Below are positions 20,159 through 28,748 of a DNA stretch of 64,000 nucleotides, one piece after another; within the stretch, counting starts at the first letter, position 1, and the number at the start of each line of letters is the position of its first letter. Source of the stretch: Streptomyces sp. man185 (GTDB lineage: Bacteria > Actinomycetota > Actinomycetes > Streptomycetales > Streptomycetaceae); the NCBI GenBank assembly GCA_002551355.1, contig NTHE01000008.1:65361-129360 (forward strand), given 5' to 3'. The position numbers were made by a program, and so were the translations under genes. The notes beneath the pieces are model-generated. The model searched no databases and was not told the origin of the DNA. It saw only the letters and a list, made by a program, of their open reading frames with translations.

Positions 20159-21682
20159 ATGCCGATCTTCTCCGCGTACGACACGACCCCGCTCGCCTAC
20201 CGCCTGGTGGGGGAGGGGGAGCCGCTGATATGCCTGCCCGGCGGGCCGATGCGGGCGAGCGCGTACCTCGGGGACCTCGGAGGGCTCGCCGCCCACCGGC
20301 AGCTCGTCCTGCTGGACCTGCGCGGCACCGGCGAATCCGGCGTGCCCGAGGACCCCTCGACCTACCGCTGCGACCGCCTCGTCGGCGATGTGGAAGCCCT
20401 GCGTGAACACCTGGGTCTCGACCGGACCGACATGCTGGCCCACTCCGCGAGCGCGGACCTGGCCCTGCTGTACGCGGTCCGTCACCCGGAGCGGCTGCGC
20501 ACCCTGACCCTGGTCACGCCCAGCACCCGGGCCGTGGGCATCGAGGTGAGCGACCAGGACCTGCGCGAGGCCGCCGAGCTGCGGCGCGACGAGCCCTGGT
20601 ACCCCGAGGCCCGGGCCGCCCAGGAGGCGCTGCTCGCCGGCGGGCCGTTCGCCGAGCTGTGGCCCGCCGTCCGGCCCCTCACCTACGGCCGCTGGGACGC
20701 GACGGCCCGCGCCCACGCCGAGGCCTCCGCCGGACAGACCAACGCGGAAGCCCGCGGACACTACGCCGGGGAAGGGGCCTTCGACCCCGCCGCGACCGCC
20801 GGAGCCCTGCGCGAACTGGCCGTCCCCGTCCTCGTGCTCGCCGGGGAGTACGACGGTCACCCGAGCCCGGACCGGGCCACGGAGCTCGCCGCGCTCTTCC
20901 CGTACGCCGAGTTCGCCGTCCAGCGCGGCGCGGGGCACTTCCCGTGGCTGGACGACCCGGGGGCCTTCGCCCGTACGGCGGCGGCCTTCCTCGACCCGGA
21001 CGTGCGCACGGTCCAGGCGGGCGGGGTCCGGCTGGCCTACCGGGAATGGGGCGAGGAGGGGGCCCCGCCCGTCGTCCTCCTGCACGGCCGGGCGGGATCC
21101 TCCGCGACCTGGACCCGGATCGCGGAGGACCTGGCCGCCGACCACCATGTGTACGCCCCCGACTTCCGGGGCCACGGGCTGAGCGACTGGCCCGGCCGCT
21201 ACTTCTTCGAGATGTTCCGCGACGACCTGCACGCCTTCCTGGAGGCCCGCAACCTGGCCGGCGCGACCGTCGTCGGGCACTCCATGGGCGGGGTGGCCGC
21301 CTACCTCCTGGCCCAAAGGGAACCGGGCCTGATCGGGCGGCTGATCATCGAGGACGCGCCGCCCCTGTTCCCGCTCCACACGCCCCGGCCGCCCTCCGTC
21401 CGCCCCGAGGGCGCCCTCGACTTCGACTGGCCGGTCGTCCCCGACACCGACGCCCAGCTGAGCGACCCCGACCCGGACGTCCCCGGGCGGTTCCCGGAGA
21501 TCACCGCGCCCACCCTCGTCATCGGCGGCGGCCCCACCAGCCACATCGACCAGGGCCACCTCGCCCGGATGGCACGCGCGATACCGGACGCCGAGCTGGT
21601 CACCGTCGATGCCGGACACCTGATTCACACGGACCGGCCGGAGGAGTTCCTCACGGCGATCAGGGCGTTCGGGCTCCGCTGA
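20159..21682 (+). CDS. Tandem fusion of two alpha/beta hydrolase domains
   Basis: The 507-residue protein contains two complete alpha/beta hydrolase folds. Domain 1 (about 1-280) has oxyanion LPGGP, nucleophile elbow AHSASA (S96) and the His motif GAGHFPW (H260). Domain 2 (about 283-507) has LLHGRAGSSATW, GHSMGG (S375) and DAGHLIHTD. Family members are normally one domain of 260-300 residues. The start could also be the ATG at 20150. Domain 1 resembles proline-iminopeptidase-like hydrolases, domain 2 general esterase/haloperoxidase-like enzymes; substrates are unknown. No frameshift separates the halves and the linker is about 5-10 residues. Confidence 0.88.
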   Translation: MPIFSAYDTTPLAYRLVGEGEPLICLPGGPMRASAYLGDLGGLAAHRQLVLLDLRGTGESGVPEDPSTYRCDRLVGDVEALREHLGLDRTDMLAHSASADLALLYAVRHPERLRTLTLVTPSTRAVGIEVSDQDLREAAELRRDEPWYPEARAAQEALLAGGPFAELWPAVRPLTYGRWDATARAHAEASAGQTNAEARGHYAGEGAFDPAATAGALRELAVPVLVLAGEYDGHPSPDRATELAALFPYAEFAVQRGAGHFPWLDDPGAFARTAAAFLDPDVRTVQAGGVRLAYREWGEEGAPPVVLLHGRAGSSATWTRIAEDLAADHHVYAPDFRGHGLSDWPGRYFFEMFRDDLHAFLEARNLAGATVVGHSMGGVAAYLLAQREPGLIGRLIIEDAPPLFPLHTPRPPSVRPEGALDFDWPVVPDTDAQLSDPDPDVPGRFPEITAPTLVIGGGPTSHIDQGHLARMARAIPDAELVTVDAGHLIHTDRPEEFLTAIRAFGLR

Positions 21683-21700
21683 AACGTGGGTGCCAGGAAA

Positions 21701-22137
21701 TGGTCCTGGACGCCGGGCGCTTCCTCGACACGGTCGCCGAGGGAGGTGTCACCGTGGTTGCAGGTGGTGCCGTCCTGTCCGGACGCCGTCCTGACCCTGC
21801 TGGAGCGCCCCCCCCGGGGAACTGTCCGCCCTGAGGTGAGTCTCGGTCCCCGGCGAGGCGCCGAAGCCGGACCTCGTCGCGCGCTGGTTCGCCGCCCGGC
21901 CCACCATCCCGCTGGTCAACGCCTACGGGCTGACCGAGACCTCCGACGACACCCACCACGCGGTGCTGGACCTACCCCGGACACCGGCCGCGTCACCCTC
22001 GGCCGGCCCGTCCAGAACGCCCGCGCCCACCTCGTGGACGAACAGCTGTCCCCGGTCCCGCTCGGCGCCCCCGGCGAGATCGCCCTCGCCGCCTTCTGCG
22101 CCGGACCGCACCCCTCCCGGACTGCCTTGCTGCACGA
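21701..22137 (+). pseudogene. Remnant of an NRPS adenylation domain
   Basis: Three frames joined by frameshifts give A-domain sequence. The first reads DTVAEGGVTVV, then QVVPSCPDAVLTLLER after a one-base shift, then a stop near 21835. This is followed by VSVPGEAPKPDLVARWF and the core IPLVNAYGLTETSDD at about 21900-21950. After another shift near 21970 comes GRVTLGRPVQNARAHLVDEQ and PLGAPGEIALA. This is the A5-A6 part of an NRPS or NRPS-like enzyme, without start, A8, carrier or condensation parts. It runs directly into the sbnB remnant, so a deletion joined them. Confidence 0.8.
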
Positions 22138-22149
22138 CGGGCTGAGCGC

Positions 22150-22426
22150 CTCACTGCCGCCCTGCAGTCGCTCCGCGACCTGCCGCCGCGGACCCTGCTG
22201 ACCGCGACCAACATCGTCGACGACGTCGGGCAGTGTCTGCGGGCCGTCACCTCACCGCACCTCACGGAGCAGTTCCCCGGCAACCGGGACCTCCCGACCG
22301 GGACGCTGGACGACGTGATGTCCCGCCGGGTGAGCGTCCACGCCGACCGCACCGCGGTGTTCTCGCCGTTCGGCCTCGGCGTGCTGGACCTCGCGGTCGG
22401 CGAAAACGTCTACGACGAAGTCACCG
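22150..22426 (+). pseudogene. sbnB: Remnant of sbnB (2,3-diaminopropionate biosynthesis, ornithine-cyclodeaminase family)
   Basis: Reading from 22162 in one frame gives LLTATNIVDDVGQCLRAVTS, PHLTEQFPGNRDLPTG, TLDDVM and AVFSPFGLGVLDLAVGENVYDE. These are the C-terminal blocks of SbnB-type dehydrogenases, which oxidise N-(1-amino-1-carboxyl-2-ethyl)-glutamate to yield L-2,3-diaminopropionate. The N-terminal two thirds are missing and the frame runs into sbnA sequence. The gene is not functional. Confidence 0.78.
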
Positions 22427-22427
22427 T

Positions 22428-22837
22428 CCGGTGCGGATCGTCGCCGAGGACAGCGTCGGCCGGGTCTCCCTCGGCGGAGCTCCGGGACGCCGGATGATCC
22501 CCGGACTCGGCATGAGCGTACGGCCGCCGCTGCTGGACGGGGCTCTCGTGGACGAGGCCCTCGTCGTGGAGGAGGCCGCCACCATCCGCGCCTGCCACCG
22601 CCTGGCCGCACGCGGCTTCCCGTTCGGAGGCTCGACCGGCACGGTGGTCAGCGGGGCCGTGGGCTGGCTGGAGCGGCACGGACACCCGGGCCTGACCGCC
22701 GTGGCCATCGCCCCGACCTCGGCGAGCGCTACCTGGACACGGTGTACCAGGCGAGGTGGGTACGCGACCTGTACGGGGACGACCTCGACGGCGAGGAGCG
22801 TGAACCTGCGCTCCCGCCCCGGGAGGCGGGAGCGTGA
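22428..22837 (+). pseudogene. sbnA: Remnant of sbnA (PLP-dependent 2,3-diaminopropionate synthesis enzyme)
   Basis: From about 22431 the frame reads RIVAEDSVGRVSLGGAPGRR, MIPGLGMSVRPPLLDGALVD, ACHRLAARGFPFGGSTGTVV and TAVAIAP. A one-base deletion near 22714 shifts to DLGERYLDTVYQARWVRDLY and ends at TGA 22835-22837. This is the C-terminal half of SbnA/cysteine-synthase-like enzymes, which join O-phosphoserine and glutamate. The PLP-lysine half is gone. A 10-bp hairpin at 22809-22834 covers the end. Confidence 0.8.
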
Positions 22838-22884
22838 GCCGGGAACCGCGAACGGGCTGCGGGCCCCGCCCCGCCGCCCGCTCC

Positions 22885-24507
22885 TCAGCCCCCGCCGGCC
22901 CCCGCCGCCACCGCCTTCGCCCACCGGTAGTCCGCCTTGCCGCTCGGCGAGCGCTGGATCCGGTCGGCGAGCACCAGTGCGCGAGGGATCTTGTATCCGG
23001 CGAGCCGGGTCCGGCAGTGCGCCTGCACCGCGTCCAGCGTCAACGCCTCAGCTCCCTGGCGCAGTTGGACGACGGCGGCGACCCGGGCGCCCCAGCGTTC
23101 GTCGGGGACGCCCGCGACGAGCGCGTCGTACACGTCCGCGTGGGACTTGAGCGCCTGCTCGACCTCCTCCGGATACACCTTCTCGCCCCCGGTGTTGATG
23201 CACTGCGAGCCCCGGCCGAGCACGGTGACGATGCCGTCCGCGTCCACCGTCGCCATGTCGCCCAGCAGGACCCATCGCTCATCGCCCCGGCGGAAGAAGG
23301 TGTCGGCGGTCTTGGCCGGGTCGTTGTAGTAGCCGAGCGGGACGTGCCCGCGCTGTGCGATGCGGCCCGGCTCGCCCGGCGCCACCGGCTCGTACGTCAC
23401 CGGATCCACCACCGCCGTACGGGCGTTGACCTGAACCCGGAAGCCCTTCTCGGGGCCCGAGTCGGCGGTTGCCGTGCCGTTGAACCCGGACTCGGAGGAG
23501 CCGAAGTTGTTCAGCAGCATCACCGTCGGGACGAGCGCCTGGAACTCCGCCCGCACCGAGTCCGACATGATCGCCCCGGAGCTGGAGACGGAGAAGAGCG
23601 ACGAGCAGTCCGTCCCGCGCAGCGGCCCCTTCAGACAGTCGATCAGAGGACGCAGCATCGCGTCGCCGACCAGCGACACACTGGTGACCTTCTCCCTCTC
23701 GATCGTCCGCAGCACCTCATCGGGCACGAACTTGCGGTGCACGACGACACGCTGACCGAAGTTGAAGCCGATGAACGCGGTCAACGTGGACGTTCCGTGC
23801 ATCAGCGGCGGCGTGGGGAAGAACGTGATCCCGTCCCCGCCGGCGGCCACGCGCTCCGCCAGTTCATGCGGGGTCTTCACCGGCTCGCCGGTAGGCGCTC
23901 CGCCACCGAGTCCCGAGAAGAACAGGTCTTCCTGACGCCACATCACCCCCTTCGGCATGCCGGTCGTGCCGCCCGTGTAGATGATGAACTGGTCGTCGGC
24001 GGAGCGGGGCGCGAACCCGCGCCCGGCCCCGCCCGACTCCTCCGCCTCGGTGAACGGCACGACCGGCACGGCCCGGGGCGTCGCGGGAGCGAGCCCCACC
24101 CGGACCAGGTGGCGCAGGCCCGGAGCCTGCGGGGCGGCCGCCGCCACCCGCTCGTCGAACTCGCCGTCGAAGACCAGCGCCGCCAGGTCCGCGTCCCGGT
24201 AGAGGTATACCAACTCTTCCTCGACATAACGGTAGTTGACGTTCACCGGCACGATCCGTGCCTTGAGCGCTCCCAGCACCGTCTGGAGGTACTCCACCCC
24301 GTTGTAGAGATGCAGCCCCAGATGCTCGCCCGGGCGGATCCCCGCGTCGATCAGATGGTGGGCGATCCGGTTGGCGGCGGCGTCCAGCTCCGCGTAGGTG
24401 AGCCGCCGCTCCGCGCCCGTACCGGGATGGTCGACGTACAGGAGCGCCTCACGGTCGGGCACCGCGTCGACGACCGACTCGAACAGGTCGGCAAGGTTGT
24501 ACTCCAC
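22885..24507 (-). CDS. Acyl-CoA synthetase (FadD13/steroid-acid type)
   Basis: The product is 540 residues from the GTG at 24507, which follows AGGAGG by five bases. Motifs: IIYTGGTTGMPKGVMW, NNFGSSESGFNG, GDMATVDADGIVTVLGRGSQCINTGGEKVYP and the terminal SPSGKADYRWAK with the catalytic Lys. It forms an acyl-CoA for the divergent catabolic operon that begins with the crotonase at 24675. The shared 168-bp promoter region holds a perfect palindrome. The N-terminus lacks a signal peptide, so the enzyme is cytoplasmic. Confidence 0.93.
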   Translation of the reverse strand: MEYNLADLFESVVDAVPDREALLYVDHPGTGAERRLTYAELDAAANRIAHHLIDAGIRPGEHLGLHLYNGVEYLQTVLGALKARIVPVNVNYRYVEEELVYLYRDADLAALVFDGEFDERVAAAAPQAPGLRHLVRVGLAPATPRAVPVVPFTEAEESGGAGRGFAPRSADDQFIIYTGGTTGMPKGVMWRQEDLFFSGLGGGAPTGEPVKTPHELAERVAAGGDGITFFPTPPLMHGTSTLTAFIGFNFGQRVVVHRKFVPDEVLRTIEREKVTSVSLVGDAMLRPLIDCLKGPLRGTDCSSLFSVSSSGAIMSDSVRAEFQALVPTVMLLNNFGSSESGFNGTATADSGPEKGFRVQVNARTAVVDPVTYEPVAPGEPGRIAQRGHVPLGYYNDPAKTADTFFRRGDERWVLLGDMATVDADGIVTVLGRGSQCINTGGEKVYPEEVEQALKSHADVYDALVAGVPDERWGARVAAVVQLRQGAEALTLDAVQAHCRTRLAGYKIPRALVLADRIQRSPSGKADYRWAKAVAAGAGGG

Positions 24508-24593
24508 CGTTCCTCCTGACCCCGGGTGACTGGCGACTCGGCCGTCATTAGAGCGCCGGGCGGCACAAGTGGGAAGAGGTGGCGTCGCAACAA

Positions 24594-24610
24594 TCTGACG
24601 AGCTGTCAGA
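24594..24610. promoter_or_regulatory. Perfect palindrome TCTGAC-N5-GTCAGA in the divergent promoter
   Basis: It lies 64 bp before the crotonase start and 86 bp before the acyl-CoA synthetase start. A one-mismatch copy lies at 8552-8568. It is the likely operator for both divergent units. Confidence 0.6.
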
Positions 24611-24674
24611 AATCTATTGAACTGCGCCCCCTCCTCCTGCAACCTGTTCCAGGTCTGCAGAACAGGAGTCGGTC

Positions 24675-25475
24675 ATGGGCGGTACGGAACACCTCACCGT
24701 GCGGCGCGAAGGCGCCACGCTGGTGCTCACCTTGAACAGGCCACAGGCCAGGAACGCGCTCTCGCTGCCGATGCTCGTCGGCCTGTACGACGGCTGGCTC
24801 GAGGCCGACGCGGACGACACGGTCCGCTCCGTCGTCCTCGCCGGAGCGGGCGGTGCGTTCTGCGCCGGTATGGACCTCAAGGCCCTGGCGGGCGGCGGTA
24901 TGGAGGGGGAGGAGTACCGCGAGCGGATGACGGCCGATCCGGACCTTCACTGGAAGGCGATGCTGCGCCACCACCGCCCGCGCAAACCGGTGATCGCCGC
25001 CGTGGAGGGCCCCTGTGTCGCGGGCGGCACCGAGATCCTCCAGGGAACGGATATCCGTATCGCCGGGGCGGGCGCCACCTTCGGGCTCTTCGAGGTCCGC
25101 CGCGGCCTCTTCCCGATCGGCGGCTCCACCGTCCGGCTGCCCCGCCAGATCCCCCGCACCCACGCCCTCGAAATGCTCCTCACCGGCCGCCCGTACGCCG
25201 CCGACGAGGCCGCCGCCATCGGGCTCATCGGCCGCGTCGTGCCCGACGGCACCGCCCTGGCGGAGGCCCTCACCGTCGCCGAGCGGATCAACGCCTGCGG
25301 GCCCCTCGCCGTCGAGGCCGTCAAGGCCTCCGTCTACGAGGGTGCCGAGCTGACCGAGAGCGAGGCGCTGGTTGCCGAACTCAAGCGCGGCTGGCCCGTG
25401 TTCGCCACCGAGGACGCCAAGGAGGGCGCCCGCGCCTTCGCCGAGAAGCGCCCGCCCGTCTACCGGCGCGCCTGA
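24675..25475 (+). CDS. Enoyl-CoA hydratase/isomerase (crotonase family)
   Basis: The product is 266 residues; AGGAG precedes the ATG. The oxyanion-hole segments are AGAGGAFCAGMDLKAL near residue 56-71 and VEGPCVAGGTEI near 111-122, followed by EVRRGLFPIGGS. In canonical hydratases two Glu residues act here; this copy keeps Glu in GTEI and FEVRRG. It would hydrate or isomerise an enoyl-CoA made by the divergent acyl-CoA synthetase route. First gene of a four-gene operon. Confidence 0.92.
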   Translation: MGGTEHLTVRREGATLVLTLNRPQARNALSLPMLVGLYDGWLEADADDTVRSVVLAGAGGAFCAGMDLKALAGGGMEGEEYRERMTADPDLHWKAMLRHHRPRKPVIAAVEGPCVAGGTEILQGTDIRIAGAGATFGLFEVRRGLFPIGGSTVRLPRQIPRTHALEMLLTGRPYAADEAAAIGLIGRVVPDGTALAEALTVAERINACGPLAVEAVKASVYEGAELTESEALVAELKRGWPVFATEDAKEGARAFAEKRPPVYRRA

Positions 25476-25512
25476 TCCCAGCACCCGGTGCACCTGATCC
25501 CAGGAGAGAGCC

Positions 25513-26469
25513 ATGACCGACGTCCTCAGCGCCCCACTGGTGGTCGAATTCCCCTTCACCCGATCCCTGGGTCCCGTCCAGAGCGCCTTCCTCACCGGAC
25601 TGCGCGAACGCACCGTCCTCGGCGTCCGCGCCCAGGACGGCACGGTCCTCGTACCGCCCGTCGAGTACGACCCCGTCACCGCGAACGAGATCCGCGACCT
25701 CGTCGAGGTCGCCCCCACCGGCACCGTCACCACCTGGGCCTGGAACCCGGCACCCCGCCGCGACCAGCCGCTCGCCACCCCCTTCGCCTGGGTCCTCGTC
25801 CGCCTCGACGGGGCCGGCAGCGGGCTCCTGCACGCCCTCGACGCGCCCGGCCCGGACGCCGTGCACACCGGGATGCGCGTCCGCATCCGCTGGGCCGCCG
25901 AGCGTACGGGCGCCATCACCGACATCGCCTGCTTCGAACCGTACGAGGGGGAGCCCGGTCCGGGCGAACCCGCTCCGCACAGCGGGGAGTTCACCGATCC
26001 GGTGCTCGGCATCGTCGCCCCGGCCCGGCTCGACTACGTCCACACCCCGGGCCGCGCCCAGAGCGCCTACCTCGCCGCCCTCGAAGGCCGCCGCACCGTC
26101 GGCGAGCGCTGCCCTTCCTGCCGCAAGGTCTATGTACCGCCGCGCGGAGCGTGCCCCACCTGCGGAGTCGCCACGGCCGAACAGGTCGAGGTCGGGCCGC
26201 GCGGGACCGTCACCACCTTCTGCATCGTCAACATCAAGGCGAAGAACCTGGACATCGAAGTCCCTTACGTCTACGCCCACATCGCGCTCGACGGGGCCGA
26301 CCTCGCCCTGCACGGCCGCATCGCCGGCATCCCGTACGACCAGGTGCGCATGGGGCTGCGCGTCGAGCCCGTCTGGGCCGCTACGGGGCAGGGCGCCCGT
26401 CACCCGGACCACTACCGGCCCACCGGCGAGCCCGACGCCGACTACGACACGTACAAGGAGCTGGTGTAG
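25513..26469 (+). CDS. Duplicated OB-fold/DUF35 acyl-CoA-associated protein
   Basis: The product is 318 residues. Two DUF35 (rubredoxin-like zinc ribbon plus OB fold) units are in tandem, each introduced by GxxQSAFLxxL or GRAQSAYLAAL. Only the second unit keeps the zinc ribbon, CPSC-x11-CPTC near residues 200-217; in the first the cysteines are lost. DUF35 proteins (ChsH2 C-terminus, partners of Ltp-type thiolases) dock onto thiolase-like enzymes. The next gene begins at the base after this stop, so a complex with the two downstream proteins is likely. Confidence 0.88.
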   Translation: MTDVLSAPLVVEFPFTRSLGPVQSAFLTGLRERTVLGVRAQDGTVLVPPVEYDPVTANEIRDLVEVAPTGTVTTWAWNPAPRRDQPLATPFAWVLVRLDGAGSGLLHALDAPGPDAVHTGMRVRIRWAAERTGAITDIACFEPYEGEPGPGEPAPHSGEFTDPVLGIVAPARLDYVHTPGRAQSAYLAALEGRRTVGERCPSCRKVYVPPRGACPTCGVATAEQVEVGPRGTVTTFCIVNIKAKNLDIEVPYVYAHIALDGADLALHGRIAGIPYDQVRMGLRVEPVWAATGQGARHPDHYRPTGEPDADYDTYKELV

Positions 26470-27522
26470 ATGCGGGACGTGGCCATCGTCGCCTTCGCCC
26501 AGAGCGCGCACCGCCGGCGCACCGACGAACTATCCGAGGTCGACCTCCTGATGCCCGTCCTCCACGAGGTCCTCGACGCGACCGGCCTCAAGGCCAACGA
26601 GATCGGATTCACCTGCTCCGGTTCCGCCGACTACCTTGCCGGGCGCGCCTTCTCCTTCACCATGGCCCTCGACGGCGTCGGCGCCCACCCGCCCATCTCC
26701 GAGTCCCACGTCGAGATGGACGGGGCCTGGGCGCTGTACGAGGCATGGGTGAAGATCCTGACCGGCGAGGCGGACACCGCGCTCGTCTACTCCTACGGCA
26801 AGTCGTCCCCCGGCCAGGTCCGCGACGTCCTCACACGCCAGCTCGACCCCTACTACCTCGCCCCGCTCTGGCCGGACTCCGTCGCGCTCGCCGCCCTCCA
26901 GGCCCAGGCCCTGATCGACGCCGGCGACACCGACGAAGGAGCCCTCGCCCAGATCGCCGCCCGCAACCGCACCGCCGCTGTCGACAACCCGTACGCCCAG
27001 CTCACCGGCGACGTCCCGGCGGGCGACCACCTCGTGCACCCGCTGCGCACCGGCGACTGCCCGCCCATCGGGGACGGCGCGGCCGCCGTGATCCTCGCCG
27101 CCGGGGACACCGCCCGCGCCCTGTGCGCGCGGCCCGCCTGGATCCGGGGCATCGACCACCGGATCGAGGCGCACAGCCTCGGCGTCCGCGACCTGACCGA
27201 CAGCCCCTCGGCGCGGCTCGCCGCCGAGCGCGCCGGAGCCTTCGAACGGCCCGTCGACACCGCCGAGCTGCACGCCCCGTTCACCTCGCAGGAGGTCGTC
27301 CTGCGCAAGGCGCTCGGGCTCGGCGACGACGTCCGCGTCAACCCCTCCGGCGGCGCGCTCGCCGCCAACCCGATCATGGCCGCCGGACTGATCCGGCTGG
27401 GCGAGGCCGCCGCCCGCATCCACCGCGGCGAGTCCGACCGGGCGCTCGCCCACGCCACCTCCGGGCCCTGCCTGCAACAGAACCTGGTCGCCGTCCTGGA
27501 AGGGGAGAGCGCTCATGCCTAA
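26470..27522 (+). CDS. Thiolase-like (lipid-transfer/Ltp2-type) protein, subunit 1
   Basis: The product is 350 residues with a thiolase fold: N-terminal VAIVAFAQSAHRR, the central dimer region, and C-terminal VRVNPSGGALAANPIMAAGL. The segment where a degradative thiolase has its nucleophilic Cys reads ISESHVEMDGAWALYEAW, without Cys. This is the pattern of the SCP-x/Ltp2 aldolase-like branch, which cleaves beta-hydroxyacyl-CoA rather than performing thiolysis. The 3' end overlaps the next gene by 8 bp. Confidence 0.88.
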   Translation: MRDVAIVAFAQSAHRRRTDELSEVDLLMPVLHEVLDATGLKANEIGFTCSGSADYLAGRAFSFTMALDGVGAHPPISESHVEMDGAWALYEAWVKILTGEADTALVYSYGKSSPGQVRDVLTRQLDPYYLAPLWPDSVALAALQAQALIDAGDTDEGALAQIAARNRTAAVDNPYAQLTGDVPAGDHLVHPLRTGDCPPIGDGAAAVILAAGDTARALCARPAWIRGIDHRIEAHSLGVRDLTDSPSARLAAERAGAFERPVDTAELHAPFTSQEVVLRKALGLGDDVRVNPSGGALAANPIMAAGLIRLGEAAARIHRGESDRALAHATSGPCLQQNLVAVLEGESAHA

Positions 27523-28681
27523 GGAGCCCGTCGCCGTTGTCGGCATCGGCCAGACCAAACACGTCGCCGCCCGGCACGACGTGTCCATCGCCGGGCTTGT
27601 CCGCGAGGCGGCGGTCCGGGCGCTGGAGGACGCCGGGCTGACCTGGACCGACATCGACGCCGTCGTGATCGGCAAGGCGCCCGACTTCTTCGAGGGCGTC
27701 ATGATGCCGGAGCTCTACCTCGCCGACGCCCTGGGCGCGGTCGGCAAACCCATGCTCCGCGTGCACACGGCGGGCTCGGTCGGCGGATCGACGGCCCTGG
27801 TCGCCGCCAACCTGGTCGCCGCCCGGGTGCACCGCACCGTCCTCACCCTCGCCTTCGAGAAGCAGTCCGAGTCCAACGCCATGTGGGGCCTCTCCCTGCC
27901 CGTCCCCTTCCAGCAGCCGCTGCTGGCCGGCGCGGGCGGCTTCTTCGCCCCGCACGTGCGCGCGTACATGCGGCGTACCGGAGCACCCGACGCGGTCGGT
28001 TCTCTCGTCGCGTACAAGGACCGCCGCAACGCCCTCAAGAACCCCTACGCGCACATCCACGACCACGACATCACCCTGGAGAAGGTCCGGTCCTCGCCCA
28101 TGCTCTGGGACCCGGTCCGCTACTCCGAGACCTGCCCGTCCTCCGACGGGGCCTGCGCGATGATCCTCACCGACCGCGACGGCGCGGCCCGCTCCCCGCA
28201 TCCGCCCGCCTGGGTGCACGGCGGTGCGATGCGCAGCGAACCCACCCTGTTCGCGGGCAAGGACTTCGTCTCCCCGCAGGCCGGCAAGGACTGCGCCGCC
28301 GACGTCTACCGGCAGGCCAGGATCACCGACCCGCGCCGGGAGATCGACGCCGTCGAGATGTACGTGCCGTTCTCCTGGTACGAGCCGATGTGGCTGGAGA
28401 ACCTCGGCTTCGCCGACGAGGGCGAGGGCTGGAAACTCACCGAGGCCGGCGTCACCGAACTCGACGGCGACCTCCCGGTCAACCCCTCGGGCGGCGTGCT
28501 GTCCACCAACCCCATCGGCGCCTCCGGCATGATCCGCTTCGCCGAGGCGGCCCTCCAGGTGCGGGGGAGGGCCGGCGAGCACCAGATCGACGGGGCCGCC
28601 CGGGCGCTCGGCCACGCCTACGGCGGCGGAGCGCAGTTCTTCGCCATGTGGCTCGTGGGAGCGGAGCCCCCGCCCGGCTGA
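27515..28681 (+). CDS. Thiolase-like (lipid-transfer/Ltp-type) protein, subunit 2
   Basis: The product is 388 residues, with its start overlapping the previous stop and GGGGAG upstream. Thiolase landmarks: VAVVGIGQTKHVAARHDVS, VNPSGGVLSTNPIGASGMIR and the C-terminal GHAYGGGAQFFAMWLV. The usual active-site Cys position reads VHTAGSVGGSTALVAAN, again without Cys. Paired thiolase-like chains plus DUF35 suggest a heteromeric aldolase or thiolase complex. A strong hairpin follows. Confidence 0.88.
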   Translation: MPKEPVAVVGIGQTKHVAARHDVSIAGLVREAAVRALEDAGLTWTDIDAVVIGKAPDFFEGVMMPELYLADALGAVGKPMLRVHTAGSVGGSTALVAANLVAARVHRTVLTLAFEKQSESNAMWGLSLPVPFQQPLLAGAGGFFAPHVRAYMRRTGAPDAVGSLVAYKDRRNALKNPYAHIHDHDITLEKVRSSPMLWDPVRYSETCPSSDGACAMILTDRDGAARSPHPPAWVHGGAMRSEPTLFAGKDFVSPQAGKDCAADVYRQARITDPRREIDAVEMYVPFSWYEPMWLENLGFADEGEGWKLTEAGVTELDGDLPVNPSGGVLSTNPIGASGMIRFAEAALQVRGRAGEHQIDGAARALGHAYGGGAQFFAMWLVGAEPPPG

Positions 28682-28692
28682 GGAAACGCGAT

Positions 28693-28718
28693 GGGCCCGG
28701 TCCCACGGGGCCGGGCCC
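28693..28718 (+). terminator. Terminator hairpin of the acyl-CoA catabolic operon
   Basis: Arms 28693-28704 and 28707-28718 pair along 12 bp with one G-U; in practice the top pair opens to give a wider loop. It lies 12 bp after the stop. Confidence 0.65.
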
Positions 28719-28748
28719 GGCTCCGCAACGTGAGCCGGGACACGTAAC

